A stretch of DNA of 36,034 nucleotides from Flavobacteriaceae bacterium (GCA_028280265.1 JANQMD010000058.1:1-36034), one strand, 5' to 3'. Positions 23,353 through 31,586 are shown, counted from the first letter of the stretch. Program-made: numbers and translations. The notes: generated by a model not told the origin, from the sequence alone.

Positions 23353-24054
23353 TCAACCATTTATTCTCTCAAAAAACTCTTTTCTGTAGGTATTTCCTAT
23401 AGGCAGTTGATTATTTCCAATCCACACAGCATCATTTTCCACCTTGTCAATTTTCTTGATGGATATGATGTAAGATTTATGGATTTGAATGAAATCAAAA
23501 TCAGGAAGTATTTCATTGAAATGTTTCAACGTGTTGTAGGTGATAATTTGTTCGCTGTCTACCTGAACAGCCACGTAATTTTTCAATCCTTGGAGAAAGA
23601 GAATGTCTTCTAAAAATACTTTGGTAAACTTATTTTTTCCATCTGTTTTAAAGAAAAGGTAATCAACTTCTTGTTGTGTTGGTTTTCCTTTGGCTTCTTT
23701 AGGCAAAGCTTTTTTTACTGCTTTGTAGAATCGTTCAAACTCAATGGGTTTTAAAAGATAATCAATGGCAGAAACATTGTAACTCTCTAGTGCAAATTCG
23801 GGATAGGCGGTGGTGAAGATTACATGAACACTTTCACTAATCAATTTTGAAAGCTGAATTCCCGTAATGCCTGGCATTTGTATGTCTAAAAAAACAATAT
23901 CGATCTTCGTTTTCTCAATAAAACTCAGTGCTTCAAGAGGTTTTGTAAATGTATTTTCAAGAGAGAGGAACGATACTTTTTCGACATACTTTTCTAACAA
24001 CCGAATCGCTGGTGGTTCGTCATCTACAATAATACAAGTCAGCATTTTATTCAT
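23353..24054 (-). CDS. LytTR family response regulator
   Basis: A 233-aa two-component regulator. The receiver domain (residues about 5-120) has the acidic pair DDE at 11-13, phospho-acceptor Asp57 in IVFLDIQMPG, Thr81 in FTTAYPEF and Lys102 in LLKPIEF. Residues about 135-233 are a LytTR DNA-binding domain (FLEDILFLQGLKNYVAV, then HKSYIISIKKID and PIGNTYRKEF). LytTR proteins bind paired 9-base direct repeats spaced by about 12 bases; such a pair is present at 25163-25192, upstream of this operon. Its ATG overlaps the kinase stop by 4 bases, so the pair is translationally coupled. Confidence 0.92.
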   Translation of the reverse strand: MNKMLTCIIVDDEPPAIRLLEKYVEKVSFLSLENTFTKPLEALSFIEKTKIDIVFLDIQMPGITGIQLSKLISESVHVIFTTAYPEFALESYNVSAIDYLLKPIEFERFYKAVKKALPKEAKGKPTQQEVDYLFFKTDGKNKFTKVFLEDILFLQGLKNYVAVQVDSEQIITYNTLKHFNEILPDFDFIQIHKSYIISIKKIDKVENDAVWIGNNQLPIGNTYRKEFFERING

Positions 24055-25094
24055 AGTGGCATGGTTAAATAAGTATGAAAAAATCCATCTTCAGTATGGT
24101 ATTCCAATTGGTATTTTTCTTTGAATAGAATATCCAATCTATTCTTAATATTTTTGGTGCCTATCCCTTTGTCCATATATTTTTCAGAAGCATTTATTTT
24201 ATTTTCGGTTTTGATTTTAATGCTCTGCTCTTGAATATCGATACTAATTTTTGCAGGATTTTCAGCACTATCGATCACCCCATGCTTGCAGACATTTTCT
24301 ACAAAGTGAATTAAAATCAATGATGGTATCTTTTGATCTTTAACAGATCCTGCAATTTCTAAATCTACATGAAAACCATCTTCGTACCTCTTTTTATAAA
24401 AGTATAAGTAATCTTTCACAAAATCGAGTTCTTTTTCCAAAGGCATAAAGTTCTCTTTGGCTTCATAGGTGACATAACGGAGTAGCTGAGATAATTTTAA
24501 AATTCCTTTTGCCGTTTCCGGATGCTTGTCATACAAATCTGAGTAAAATCCATTCAAGGTATTGAACAAAAAATGAGGTCCTATCTGAGATTGCAACATT
24601 GCCATTTGCGCTTCCTGTTGTTCCAACTTTAATTCATTCACCAGTTGCGTATTTTCCTTGTATCGGAAAAACAAAAAGACCAAGCTGCTGAATAAGCAAG
24701 GGCGAACACTGTAAGTAATGCTATCTGCCAAGTAAATTAGCACAATATTCTCTTGTTCTAAATTGTAGTTGTGTGCTCCAAAGAAATGCAAAGCCACAAT
24801 TTCCTCAAAAAAGAACCGAACGGCGGCAAAACTCAGAGCCATCACAAAAAATGATAAAATATATTGCGGAATGGTATTTAGCTTTAAATATCTTGGAGCA
24901 AACACCAAATAATTGAGCCCATACACTGTAAAATAAGCAATGTTAAAAGTGAGAAAGAATAAGATTCCTCCAAGATTAATTTGACTTAATCGATCTGAAG
25001 AACTGAAAAGTACATCTAAAGAAAGATTCCATGTTTCTCCAATCAGGAGAAAAATGAAGCCAAAAATAATGTTGTATTTAAGTTCTTTGTTCAA
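24051..25094 (-). CDS. LytS/YehU-type sensor histidine kinase
   Basis: A 347-aa membrane kinase with about four N-terminal helices (residues about 7-145), a short coiled linker (ELKLEQQEAQMAMLQSQ) and a His kinase domain. Phospho-acceptor His174 lies in IGPHFLFNTLNG, the mark of this family. The ATP-binding half shows ILIHFVENVCKHG near 260-272 and GIGTKNIKNRL near 313-323. The start is TTG at 25094, because a stop codon lies two codons upstream in frame and no ATG follows nearby. No extracellular sensor domain is present, so the signal is probably sensed in the membrane or passed by another protein. Confidence 0.9.
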   Translation of the reverse strand: MNKELKYNIIFGFIFLLIGETWNLSLDVLFSSSDRLSQINLGGILFFLTFNIAYFTVYGLNYLVFAPRYLKLNTIPQYILSFFVMALSFAAVRFFFEEIVALHFFGAHNYNLEQENIVLIYLADSITYSVRPCLFSSLVFLFFRYKENTQLVNELKLEQQEAQMAMLQSQIGPHFLFNTLNGFYSDLYDKHPETAKGILKLSQLLRYVTYEAKENFMPLEKELDFVKDYLYFYKKRYEDGFHVDLEIAGSVKDQKIPSLILIHFVENVCKHGVIDSAENPAKISIDIQEQSIKIKTENKINASEKYMDKGIGTKNIKNRLDILFKEKYQLEYHTEDGFFHTYLTMPL

Positions 25095-25122
25095 AAGTTA
25101 TCGATTTGCTTTATCTATAAAA

Positions 25123-25130
25123 CAAAGCTA
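25123..25130 (-). promoter_or_regulatory. Candidate -7 promoter element of the LytS/LytTR operon
   Basis: The minus strand reads TAGCTTTG, a full match to TAnnTTTG, 28 bases upstream of the kinase start. There is no TTG at the usual -33 spacing, as expected for a promoter that needs an activator. The LytTR-type repeats lie about 32-62 bases further upstream. Confidence 0.45.
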
Positions 25131-25162
25131 ACAACTTCCTTTCATTTTTTATTCTCTATAGG

Positions 25163-25192
25163 ACAAACCTCAGCTTTTTCAAAACAAACCTC
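25163..25192 (-). promoter_or_regulatory. Candidate LytTR regulator binding site (paired direct repeats)
   Basis: On the minus strand GAGGTTTGT occurs twice as an exact 9-base direct repeat separated by exactly 12 bases. LytTR domains are known to bind such pairs, with consensus near [TA][AC][CA]GTTN[AG][TG]; here the GTTTGT core fits fully and seven of nine positions agree. It lies 69 bases upstream of the kinase start and in the region shared with the divergent erythromycin-esterase-like gene. Autoregulation of the kinase/regulator operon, or control of the divergent gene, is inferred. Confidence 0.6.
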
Positions 25193-25329
25193 GCTTTTGA
25201 TGCGATGAATGAATTGGTTGAGTGATTCTTTCTCTTCATCCCTTTATCTAATGGATTTGTTTGATTGGGCTCTTTGAAAACAAATACATGAAATACTATT
25301 GTGATCAATAACTCACAAAACACAAACTC

Positions 25330-26574
25330 ATGAAACGAATTTTATTTTTAGCTTTTTTAGCGACTAGTGTGGCAAATTATGCCCAAACACTAACCAAAGA
25401 AAGTATTGAAAAATATACTTCTTCTTTTACTGTAGAGAACAATCAAATCAAAGGAAGTGGTAAGAAAGTCATCAAAAAGATGATCAACTCAGCACAATTC
25501 ATTACCTATGGTGAAACACATGGGTCGAAGCAAGTTTCTATTCTCACAAAAGCTTTTATGCCCTTATTAAAAAAAGGTGGTTTTAAACATTTTGCCATTG
25601 AGGTAGGTCCAAATTCGGGGAAAAAACTCACGGAATTATCTAACGAAACAAGCAAAACTGTTACCAATCTAAACAAATTTAATAGTGCATACACCGTCTC
25701 AAAAGAGGGGCAAACTGCTGTTCCCATTCCTTTCTTTGATGCCATAAGTGATGCTGAGTTTCTTCAAGAAGCCAGAAAAAATGGAATGCAACTTTGGGGG
25801 ATTGACCAAGAGTTTTATTTCTCGAGCTTCTTCTTGTTCGACGAAATGATGAAAACAATAAAAAACGACTCCAATTACAAACAAATCCTCCAAAAAAAGG
25901 GAGCTGCTATGCAAATTATGTACAAGCATTTTTTGGATGAGTTTGCAAAAAAAAATGAAGGTGCCTATGCATTGATTCGAAAGGAAAAAGCAGTGATTAA
26001 TTTTTTCAATTCTTTCTCAAAAGAAAACACAATTGCACAGACTATTATCAATGATTTAAAAATAAGTTGGGACATCTACATTCGATGGAGAGACGACTCT
26101 CATGTAGATAGAATTAGCTATATGAGAAATAATTTCTTAAAACATTACAATCAGGCATTGAAAACAGAAAGGCAACCGAAAGTATTTACAAAAATTGGAA
26201 GTTTACACGCCTCAAAGATTTTATCGAATGGTGCTTTTGATATTGGACATTTGACTCAAGAACTCGCTGAAAAAAACAATACTGAAAGTGTCACCATTAA
26301 TACCTGGGTTCCTTTTCATCAAACAAAAGACGGTCTCGAAAATAACTTTGAAAAATATAAAAGAAGCTACAGGCGCTATTCTTTGTTTACTCATTTGGCA
26401 GATAAAAATCAATGGGTCATTGTAAATCTAAAGCAAATAAGAAACGATATTTCAAAAGGGAAAACTACTCTGCCAACCCATGGAGATTACCATAAATTAA
26501 AGAAATTGATCTCTGGATACGATTATTTATTCATCGCTCCAACTGATGTAGACACAACTCCCAATAGAAGTTAA
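25330..26574 (+). CDS. Erythromycin esterase-like secreted protein (EreA/ChaN superfamily)
   Basis: A 414-aa protein with a Sec signal peptide (MKRILFLAFLATSVANYAQ). The mature part resembles the EreA/ChaN-like superfamily: GETHGSKQ at 61-68 with Glu62 and His64, HFAIEVG with Glu91 near 87-93, WGIDQEF near 156-162, RISYMRNNF near 261-269 and GSLHAS with His293. These acidic and His residues line the active site in erythromycin esterases. Similarity is distant, so resistance to macrolides should not be assumed; the substrate is unknown. It is divergent from the LytS/LytTR operon, with the candidate LytTR site in the shared 235-base gap, and ends in a strong terminator. Confidence 0.7.
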   Translation: MKRILFLAFLATSVANYAQTLTKESIEKYTSSFTVENNQIKGSGKKVIKKMINSAQFITYGETHGSKQVSILTKAFMPLLKKGGFKHFAIEVGPNSGKKLTELSNETSKTVTNLNKFNSAYTVSKEGQTAVPIPFFDAISDAEFLQEARKNGMQLWGIDQEFYFSSFFLFDEMMKTIKNDSNYKQILQKKGAAMQIMYKHFLDEFAKKNEGAYALIRKEKAVINFFNSFSKENTIAQTIINDLKISWDIYIRWRDDSHVDRISYMRNNFLKHYNQALKTERQPKVFTKIGSLHASKILSNGAFDIGHLTQELAEKNNTESVTINTWVPFHQTKDGLENNFEKYKRSYRRYSLFTHLADKNQWVIVNLKQIRNDISKGKTTLPTHGDYHKLKKLISGYDYLFIAPTDVDTTPNRS

Positions 26575-26610
26575 TCCAATTTACAAATCCTTTTTTTCAA
26601 AAAATAGGAT

Positions 26611-26640
26611 AAGAACTCTCATTTTGAGAGTTCTTTTTTT
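26611..26640 (+). terminator. Rho-independent terminator after the esterase-like gene
   Basis: AAGAACTCTC and GAGAGTTCTT form a perfect 10-bp stem around ATTTT, followed by a T run. It lies 37 bases after the stop of the erythromycin-esterase-like gene. Confidence 0.9.
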
Positions 26641-26674
26641 TGTCCATCTTTGAAAAGTACTAACAAGCAAACTC

Positions 26675-26977
26675 ATGGAACCTAGTAAATCTACATTTTC
26701 ATCCTTTTTAAGAAATATTATTAACGATGATGCGTTAGAAAATCACATTCCTGAAATCTTGAACTCTTTTTCTTTTCTTGAGTTACACAAAAACCAATTT
26801 CTGGTTGAAAAAGGGAAAGTTTGTCAATATTTCTGCTTTATAGAATCTGGAGTTTTACAGCATTCCATTGATGTTTTTGATGAAGAAAAAACTACTTATT
26901 TGGCATTGAAAAATTCTTGTACAGCTGCCTTAAAAAGTTTCCTTCAAAAAACTCCTTCCAGAAAAAACATAAAATAG
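26675..26977 (+). pseudogene. Truncated Crp/Fnr-type regulator (cNMP-binding half only)
   Basis: The 100-aa product matches the first half of Bacteroidota Crp/Fnr regulators: FLELHKNQFLVEKGKVCQYF, then FIESGVLQHSID and the usual TPSRKNI block at the end. Normal relatives are about 190 aa with a second half that completes the cyclic-nucleotide-binding fold. Here a TAG follows IK, and the next 73 bases before the aminopeptidase gene do not resemble the missing part in any frame, so the 3' half appears deleted rather than shifted. It has no DNA-binding domain. It is most likely a pseudogene, though a short protein could still be made. Confidence 0.65.
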
Positions 26978-27050
26978 TGCCTTTTGGCTGCTTTTTAAAT
27001 TTCTTGTTTTCTCTATTTTTGAAGAAATCAAAATCGTTAAATCAAAAATC

Positions 27051-28346
27051 ATGAAGTACCACGCTATCGACAAGTCGCTTTTTGTAAAAAACAGAAAGAA
27101 TTTTGCTGCTCAGATGAAACCAAACAGTCTGGCTGTATTCAACTCTAATGATATCTATCCGATTAGTGCCGATAGCACCATGCCTTTTGAACAACATCGG
27201 GATATTTTTTACCTCAGCGGTGTGGATCAAGAAGAAAGTATGCTAGTTATCTTTCCCGATTGTCCGAAAGAGAAACATCGTGAGATTCTCTTTCTAAAAG
27301 AAACCAACGAGCATATTGCTATTTGGGAAGGAGAAAAATTAACCAAAGAAGCTGCTTTTAACACCTCGGGAATAAAAACAGTTTATTGGCTGCAAGATTT
27401 AGAAAAAGTGATGTTTGAATTGATGACACAGTGCGATACGGTTTACATCAATACCAACGAACATTACAGAGCCAATGTAGAAACAGAAACACGAGAAGAT
27501 CGATTTACAAAATGGCTCAAAAACAAATATCCTGCGCACTCAGTAGCAAAAAGTAATCCTATTTTGCAACGCTTACGTTCCGTAAAAGATCCTATTGAGT
27601 TGGATTTAATGCAACATGCTTGTGACATTACCAAAAAAGGCTTCTTGCGAATTTTAAACTTTATCAAACCAGGTGTTTGGGAATATGAAATTGAAGCAGA
27701 GTTATTGCATGAATTTGTGAGAAATCGTTCCAAAGGTTTTGCTTATACACCCATCATTGCTTCAGGAAATAACGCCAATGTACTACACTATATTGAGAAC
27801 AACCAACAATGTAAAGATGGTGATTTGATTTTATTTGATATTGCTGCGGAATATGCCAATTACAAAAGTGATCTCTCCAGAACCGTACCTGTATCTGGAC
27901 GTTTCACGAAGCGACAAAAAGAGGTGTACAATGCAGTGAATCGCGTAAAAAAAGAGGCAACAAAACTACTGGTTCCTGGTGCTGATTGGACGCAATATCA
28001 TGTCGAAGTTGGAAAATTGATGACTTCCGAATTGTTAGGTTTGGGGTTGCTAGACAAGGCAGATGTACAAAATGAAAATCCAGATTGGCCTGCTTACAAG
28101 AAGTATTTTATGCACGGGACATCACATCATATTGGGTTAGACACTCATGATTATGGATTGCTTCACGAACCCATGCAAGCAAACATGGTTTTCACCGTAG
28201 AGCCTGGAATCTACATTCCAGAAGAAGGATTTGGCATTCGTTTAGAAGACGATGTTGTCATTCAAGAATCTGGAGAGCCTTTTAACCTGATGGGGTCCAT
28301 TCCCATTGAGGCAGATGAGATTGAAGAAATTATGAACAAAGTATAG
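27051..28346 (+). CDS. pepP: Aminopeptidase P family protein (M24B, Xaa-Pro aminopeptidase)
   Basis: A 431-aa cytosolic metallopeptidase of the pita-bread fold. The five metal ligands are in place: Asp263 (LILFDIAAEY), Asp274 (YKSDLSRT), His359 (HGTSHHIGLDTHD), Glu384 (FTVEPGIY) and Glu399 (GIRLED). The N-terminal domain (about 1-170) with HRDIFYLSGVDQ near 49-60 is the usual aminopeptidase P creatinase-like domain. It releases the N-terminal residue from peptides with Pro in second position, using Mn2+ in known relatives. It is followed 36 bases later by a cyclase-family gene on the same strand. Confidence 0.9.
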   Translation: MKYHAIDKSLFVKNRKNFAAQMKPNSLAVFNSNDIYPISADSTMPFEQHRDIFYLSGVDQEESMLVIFPDCPKEKHREILFLKETNEHIAIWEGEKLTKEAAFNTSGIKTVYWLQDLEKVMFELMTQCDTVYINTNEHYRANVETETREDRFTKWLKNKYPAHSVAKSNPILQRLRSVKDPIELDLMQHACDITKKGFLRILNFIKPGVWEYEIEAELLHEFVRNRSKGFAYTPIIASGNNANVLHYIENNQQCKDGDLILFDIAAEYANYKSDLSRTVPVSGRFTKRQKEVYNAVNRVKKEATKLLVPGADWTQYHVEVGKLMTSELLGLGLLDKADVQNENPDWPAYKKYFMHGTSHHIGLDTHDYGLLHEPMQANMVFTVEPGIYIPEEGFGIRLEDDVVIQESGEPFNLMGSIPIEADEIEEIMNKV

Positions 28347-28381
28347 TCTTGGTTTTGGCTGTTTTTTTCTAACTTGTAATC

Positions 28382-29194
28382 ATGAAAAAAACAACCATAC
28401 TATTTTCACTTTGTTCTTTCCTCTTTTTTAACTGTAAGAAAGAACAATCAGCAACAGCGAGCACAAACTTATCTAATAGTAAAATCGTTGATTTGTCGCA
28501 TTCCTATTCTCCTGAAACAGTCTATTGGGTAACCGCCAAAGAGTTTGCCATAGATACTGTTTTTCAAGGAAAGACAGACAAAGGATATTATTATTCTGCT
28601 TTTAATTTTGAAACAGCCGAACATGGAGGAACACATATCGATGCCCCGATTCACTTTGCAGAAGGAGCTCAAACTGTTGATCAGATTCCTCTTGAAAAAC
28701 TTGTTGGATCAGCCATTAAAATTGACGTTTCTAAAAATGCACTAAACAATCCCGATTACCTCATTACCATCGATGATTTAAAAGCTTGGGAACAAAAACA
28801 TGGAAAACCAATTCCAGAAAAAAGCATTGTGTTACTAGAAACTGGATTTGAAACCTATTATCCGAATCGAGTAAAATATATGGGTACCGATGAGCGTGGA
28901 GAACAAGCAGTAGAACTACTGCATTTCCCAGGGCTTTCTCCAGAAGCGGCAACTTGGTTGGTGGAAAACAGAAGCATCAGTGCAATTGGCATTGATACAC
29001 CTAGTATTGATTATGGACAATCTCAATATTTTAAAACACATGTAGAATTGATGACTCATAACATTCCTGCTTTTGAAAACTTAACCAATTTAAACCAACT
29101 TCCTGAAAAGGACTTTAACATTATCGCGTTGCCTATGAAGATTAAGGGGGGAAGCGGCGCTCCTCTAAGAATTATTGCTTTGTTATCAGAATAG
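28382..29194 (+). CDS. Cyclase family lipoprotein (kynurenine-formamidase-like)
   Basis: A 270-aa protein with a lipoprotein signal (lipid Cys18 in FNC) and a cyclase-family domain. The metal-binding motif HGGTHIDAPIHF at 81-92 supplies His81, His85, Asp87 and His91. Other family marks are VDLSHSYSPETVYW near 36-49, VLLETGF near 155-161 and AIGIDTPSIDYG near 211-222. Members hydrolyse amides or lactones, and kynurenine formamidase is the best-known. Being a lipoprotein is less common for this family and would put it in the periplasm or at the surface. No tryptophan catabolism genes are nearby, so the substrate is unknown. Confidence 0.85.
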   Translation: MKKTTILFSLCSFLFFNCKKEQSATASTNLSNSKIVDLSHSYSPETVYWVTAKEFAIDTVFQGKTDKGYYYSAFNFETAEHGGTHIDAPIHFAEGAQTVDQIPLEKLVGSAIKIDVSKNALNNPDYLITIDDLKAWEQKHGKPIPEKSIVLLETGFETYYPNRVKYMGTDERGEQAVELLHFPGLSPEAATWLVENRSISAIGIDTPSIDYGQSQYFKTHVELMTHNIPAFENLTNLNQLPEKDFNIIALPMKIKGGSGAPLRIIALLSE

Positions 29195-29213
29195 TAGACA
29201 CTTTGGAAGATGT

Positions 29214-30494
29214 TTAAGTTTCTTTCTTTTTAAATCTAACAACTTGTGGCAAAGGAGAACATAATGTTTTGTTCACCAATTTCCTTCTCATTAAGGCTTT
29301 ATCTTTGAAATGTCTAGAAACACTCTGAACTATATCAGTGTAGTTGTCTATTCCATCTTTTTTTTGATAGTAGTAGATTTTTATTGATCGACAATTTTCA
29401 TGTTCAAAAATTGTATTTAGAAGAACTCTATCTGAAAGACCACAGGAATGTCCAAGAATATAAACTTGAAATTTTTCAGAATCAATGTACTCTAATAATT
29501 CATTATACTTTTGATTATCTAAATATTGAAAAGATTTAAAGTTCTTTAAGTATTCATTGTCTCCAATATTTTCAATTTCTTCATAATCTTTATCAATTTC
29601 GTCACCAAACCCAAAATTAATCTTGTTACTTTTTAACCTTAAAACACCATGAATGTAATTTTCAAAACAGACTTGATTTCCAATTTCTCGATTTATAAAA
29701 TATTTATAATGAGAAGTGGTTTGGGTATAGTTAAACGAAACTAAAAGAGATTTAAAATACTTTAAATTTGCATTTTCTGTATCCAGAAATGTTTTCTTGT
29801 AATTACTGATTTCATATTTATCATCATAAAAAGAAAACTCCTTTGAGAGATTTTTTAATTTTTCTGACAAATAACTTTCCTTCATTGATAGAGATATCGG
29901 TTTTAAAATTTCAAAAACTTTACTCCAATCCTCTCTATTATCTATAGAATTGAATATATATTTATTATCAACTTTGTTAACTAAATAGTCTTCTAATAAT
30001 TTTTTGATAGTATCGAACTCTGAGTTTAACTTAAAAACTCTACTTTTTTTTGAATTAAAGTTTACATCAGAGCTTAGATGAGTATAGTTTATCTTTACAA
30101 TTTCCTTCAGGCTTCTGTAATATTCATTTTCTATATCTACCCATTTTTGAAATGAAATTTTTTTGTTTAATCTTTTAAAAAATTCGTTTTTAAATTCGAA
30201 TATGATATATCCAAACTTATCTTTTCTTAATATTAAATTTTCTTCTTCGATTCGATATATGAAATTCTTCGAATAATCAACTATATTATTCCAAAAGTCA
30301 TCAAAATTCTTAGGTATTTTAGAAAAGTTTAAAAGGTCCTCATATCCTTCCTTTATATAAACAAGTTTCTTGATCGAAGAATCTTTGTAGTTTAAATGAA
30401 AATTATTCCAAAAATCATTAATAAAGTCATTATAAGAAGTTGGTAGTCCATGAGCCAGATCAAACCCATTACCAATAAGTATTAATTTATTCAT
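29214..30494 (-). CDS. AbiH family protein (phage abortive infection)
   Basis: A 426-aa protein whose start, LILIGNGFDLAHGLPTSYNDF at residues 4-24 in part, is the AbiH signature. Later LLVSFNYTQTTSHY near 248-261 and HGVLRL near 284-289 are also found in this family, as is VYILGHSCGLSDRVLL near 348-363. AbiH was first described as a lactococcal abortive-infection gene; its mechanism is not settled. The DNA is visibly more AT-rich than the genes on either side, which is common for transferred defence genes. It stands alone on its strand between a convergent cyclase gene and the terminator of the cupredoxin gene. No toxin or partner gene is adjacent. Confidence 0.82.
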   Translation of the reverse strand: MNKLILIGNGFDLAHGLPTSYNDFINDFWNNFHLNYKDSSIKKLVYIKEGYEDLLNFSKIPKNFDDFWNNIVDYSKNFIYRIEEENLILRKDKFGYIIFEFKNEFFKRLNKKISFQKWVDIENEYYRSLKEIVKINYTHLSSDVNFNSKKSRVFKLNSEFDTIKKLLEDYLVNKVDNKYIFNSIDNREDWSKVFEILKPISLSMKESYLSEKLKNLSKEFSFYDDKYEISNYKKTFLDTENANLKYFKSLLVSFNYTQTTSHYKYFINREIGNQVCFENYIHGVLRLKSNKINFGFGDEIDKDYEEIENIGDNEYLKNFKSFQYLDNQKYNELLEYIDSEKFQVYILGHSCGLSDRVLLNTIFEHENCRSIKIYYYQKKDGIDNYTDIVQSVSRHFKDKALMRRKLVNKTLCSPLPQVVRFKKKET

Positions 30495-30530
30495 TTACTT
30501 TTTCTTTTCGCTTTCAAACAAATATACCAT

Positions 30531-30557
30531 AAAAAAACCCACACTTTTCAGTGTGGG
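30531..30557 (-). terminator. Rho-independent terminator after the cupredoxin gene
   Basis: CCCACACT and AGTGTGGG pair perfectly around TTTC, with a run of seven A residues on the plus strand that reads as a T tail for minus-strand transcripts. It lies 26 bases after the cupredoxin stop and separates it from the AbiH gene. Confidence 0.9.
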
Positions 30558-30582
30558 CTACGAATCTAAATGTAACATTGCA

Positions 30583-30939
30583 TCATTCAACCACCAACGT
30601 GTATTGAGGGGTAGGGTTGAGGGGGCAGAAATATACGTACTCTCCTTTTTTCAATGTTACTTTCTTAGAAGTAGATTTTGAATTGTTAGCAACAGGTTTT
30701 GTCACATAGGCATTTTTGATGTGCTTTTTCACATCTGACTTTGGTGCCAATACAAATCCTACATTGTGACCAACACTGTTGTTCGCAATTTCAAAGATGT
30801 ACGTTCCTTCAGATAGGGTGATTTTCTTTTGAGTGAATTCTCCAGGTGTTTGTTCCAAAGCTACTGTCTTCACTTTTTGTGCGTTTGCTGTAAATGTAAA
30901 CCCTACAAACAATACGATTACTGCAATAAATTTTTTCAT
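30583..30939 (-). CDS. Secreted cupredoxin-domain protein
   Basis: A 118-aa protein with a Sec signal peptide cleaved after ANA (residue 20), so it is periplasmic. The mature part has a plastocyanin-like fold pattern: GTYIFEIANNSVGHNVGF with His58, and KKGEYVYFCPLNPTPQYTL with Cys105 at the usual copper-ligand position. The second His and the Met that normally follow the Cys (CxxxxHxxxxM) are absent; the loop reads CPLNPTPQY. Copper binding, if any, would be unusual. It lies downstream of the CMD gene on the same strand, with a decayed palindromic element between them, and ends at a strong terminator. Confidence 0.8.
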   Translation of the reverse strand: MKKFIAVIVLFVGFTFTANAQKVKTVALEQTPGEFTQKKITLSEGTYIFEIANNSVGHNVGFVLAPKSDVKKHIKNAYVTKPVANNSKSTSKKVTLKKGEYVYFCPLNPTPQYTLVVE

Positions 30940-30966
30940 TTTATTTTGGATTTTATAATAATTTAC

Positions 30967-31033
30967 TTGTTATTCCGAGCCGAGGCGAGAAATCTCATTT
31001 TAAATAAGAGTCACTTCAACTTTCCTCTGTATG
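30967..31033. repeat. REP-like inverted element between the CMD and cupredoxin genes
   Basis: The left half begins TTATTCCGAGCC and reads GCGAGAAATCTCAT; the right half ends TCCTCTGTATGACAT, an imperfect inverted counterpart. This is the layout of the TGTCATTCCGAG type palindromes common in Bacteroidota intergenic DNA, here in degraded form. It lies inside the leader region of the cupredoxin gene. Confidence 0.4.
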
Positions 31034-31037
31034 ACAT

Positions 31038-31586
31038 TTATACGGTTTCTAATTCTAATGGTTGTGCTACAGGAAAGTCAACTGGTATTTGTGTAGTACT
31101 GTGAATATAATTAGAGATCGTTTTGTCTCCTACCAAAGAGATGATATCGATCACACTTCCTTTGGTGTATCCAACTTCTAATAAGTTTTCCAACACAGCT
31201 GCATCCGTTCTACCTCTGTTTTCCGTTACATTTCTAGCAAATTTTGCCAAAGCATCTAACTTGTTATCGAAAGAAGCTCTTCCCGCTCTTAATTCTAAAA
31301 TTTGTTCATCGGTAAATCCGTTCATTTTTCCGATGGCCGTGTGAGCAGACAAACAATAAATACATTCGTTTACTTGGCTAACAGCTAAGTTTACCACTTC
31401 TTTTTCTTTTGCTGATAAGGATGTTTTTGCGTTTGCAAAGTTTAAGTAATTTTCTAATGCTGTATCGCTATTTGCATAGGTCGCATATAGATTAGGAACG
31501 AATCCTAAAGCTTTCTGTAGGTTGTCGAAAATTGCTTGATTTTTTGGAGATACTTGCTCTCTTGTAGGTACATTAAATGTGCTCAT
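31038..31586 (-). CDS. Carboxymuconolactone decarboxylase / AhpD-like protein
   Basis: The frame is open to 31631, but the ATG at 31586 is the better start because it gives MSTFNVPTREQVSPKN, the usual N-terminus of this family. The 182-aa protein has the CMD/AhpD core with the redox pair CIYC (ECIYCLSAHTAIGK) and the downstream His of the same motif, then LRAGRASFDNKLDALAKF and the segment VIDIISLVGDKTISNY. Family members are peroxidase partners or decarboxylases; the CxxC-His motif favours the alkylhydroperoxidase type. It follows a candidate AraC operator and an AraC gene on the same strand, so that regulator probably controls it. Confidence 0.85.
   Translation of the reverse strand: MSTFNVPTREQVSPKNQAIFDNLQKALGFVPNLYATYANSDTALENYLNFANAKTSLSAKEKEVVNLAVSQVNECIYCLSAHTAIGKMNGFTDEQILELRAGRASFDNKLDALAKFARNVTENRGRTDAAVLENLLEVGYTKGSVIDIISLVGDKTISNYIHSTTQIPVDFPVAQPLELETV

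Noticed and set aside
25330..26574. Macrolide resistance gene
   Set aside because: Similarity to erythromycin esterases is at superfamily level only; the active-site pattern does not prove this substrate.
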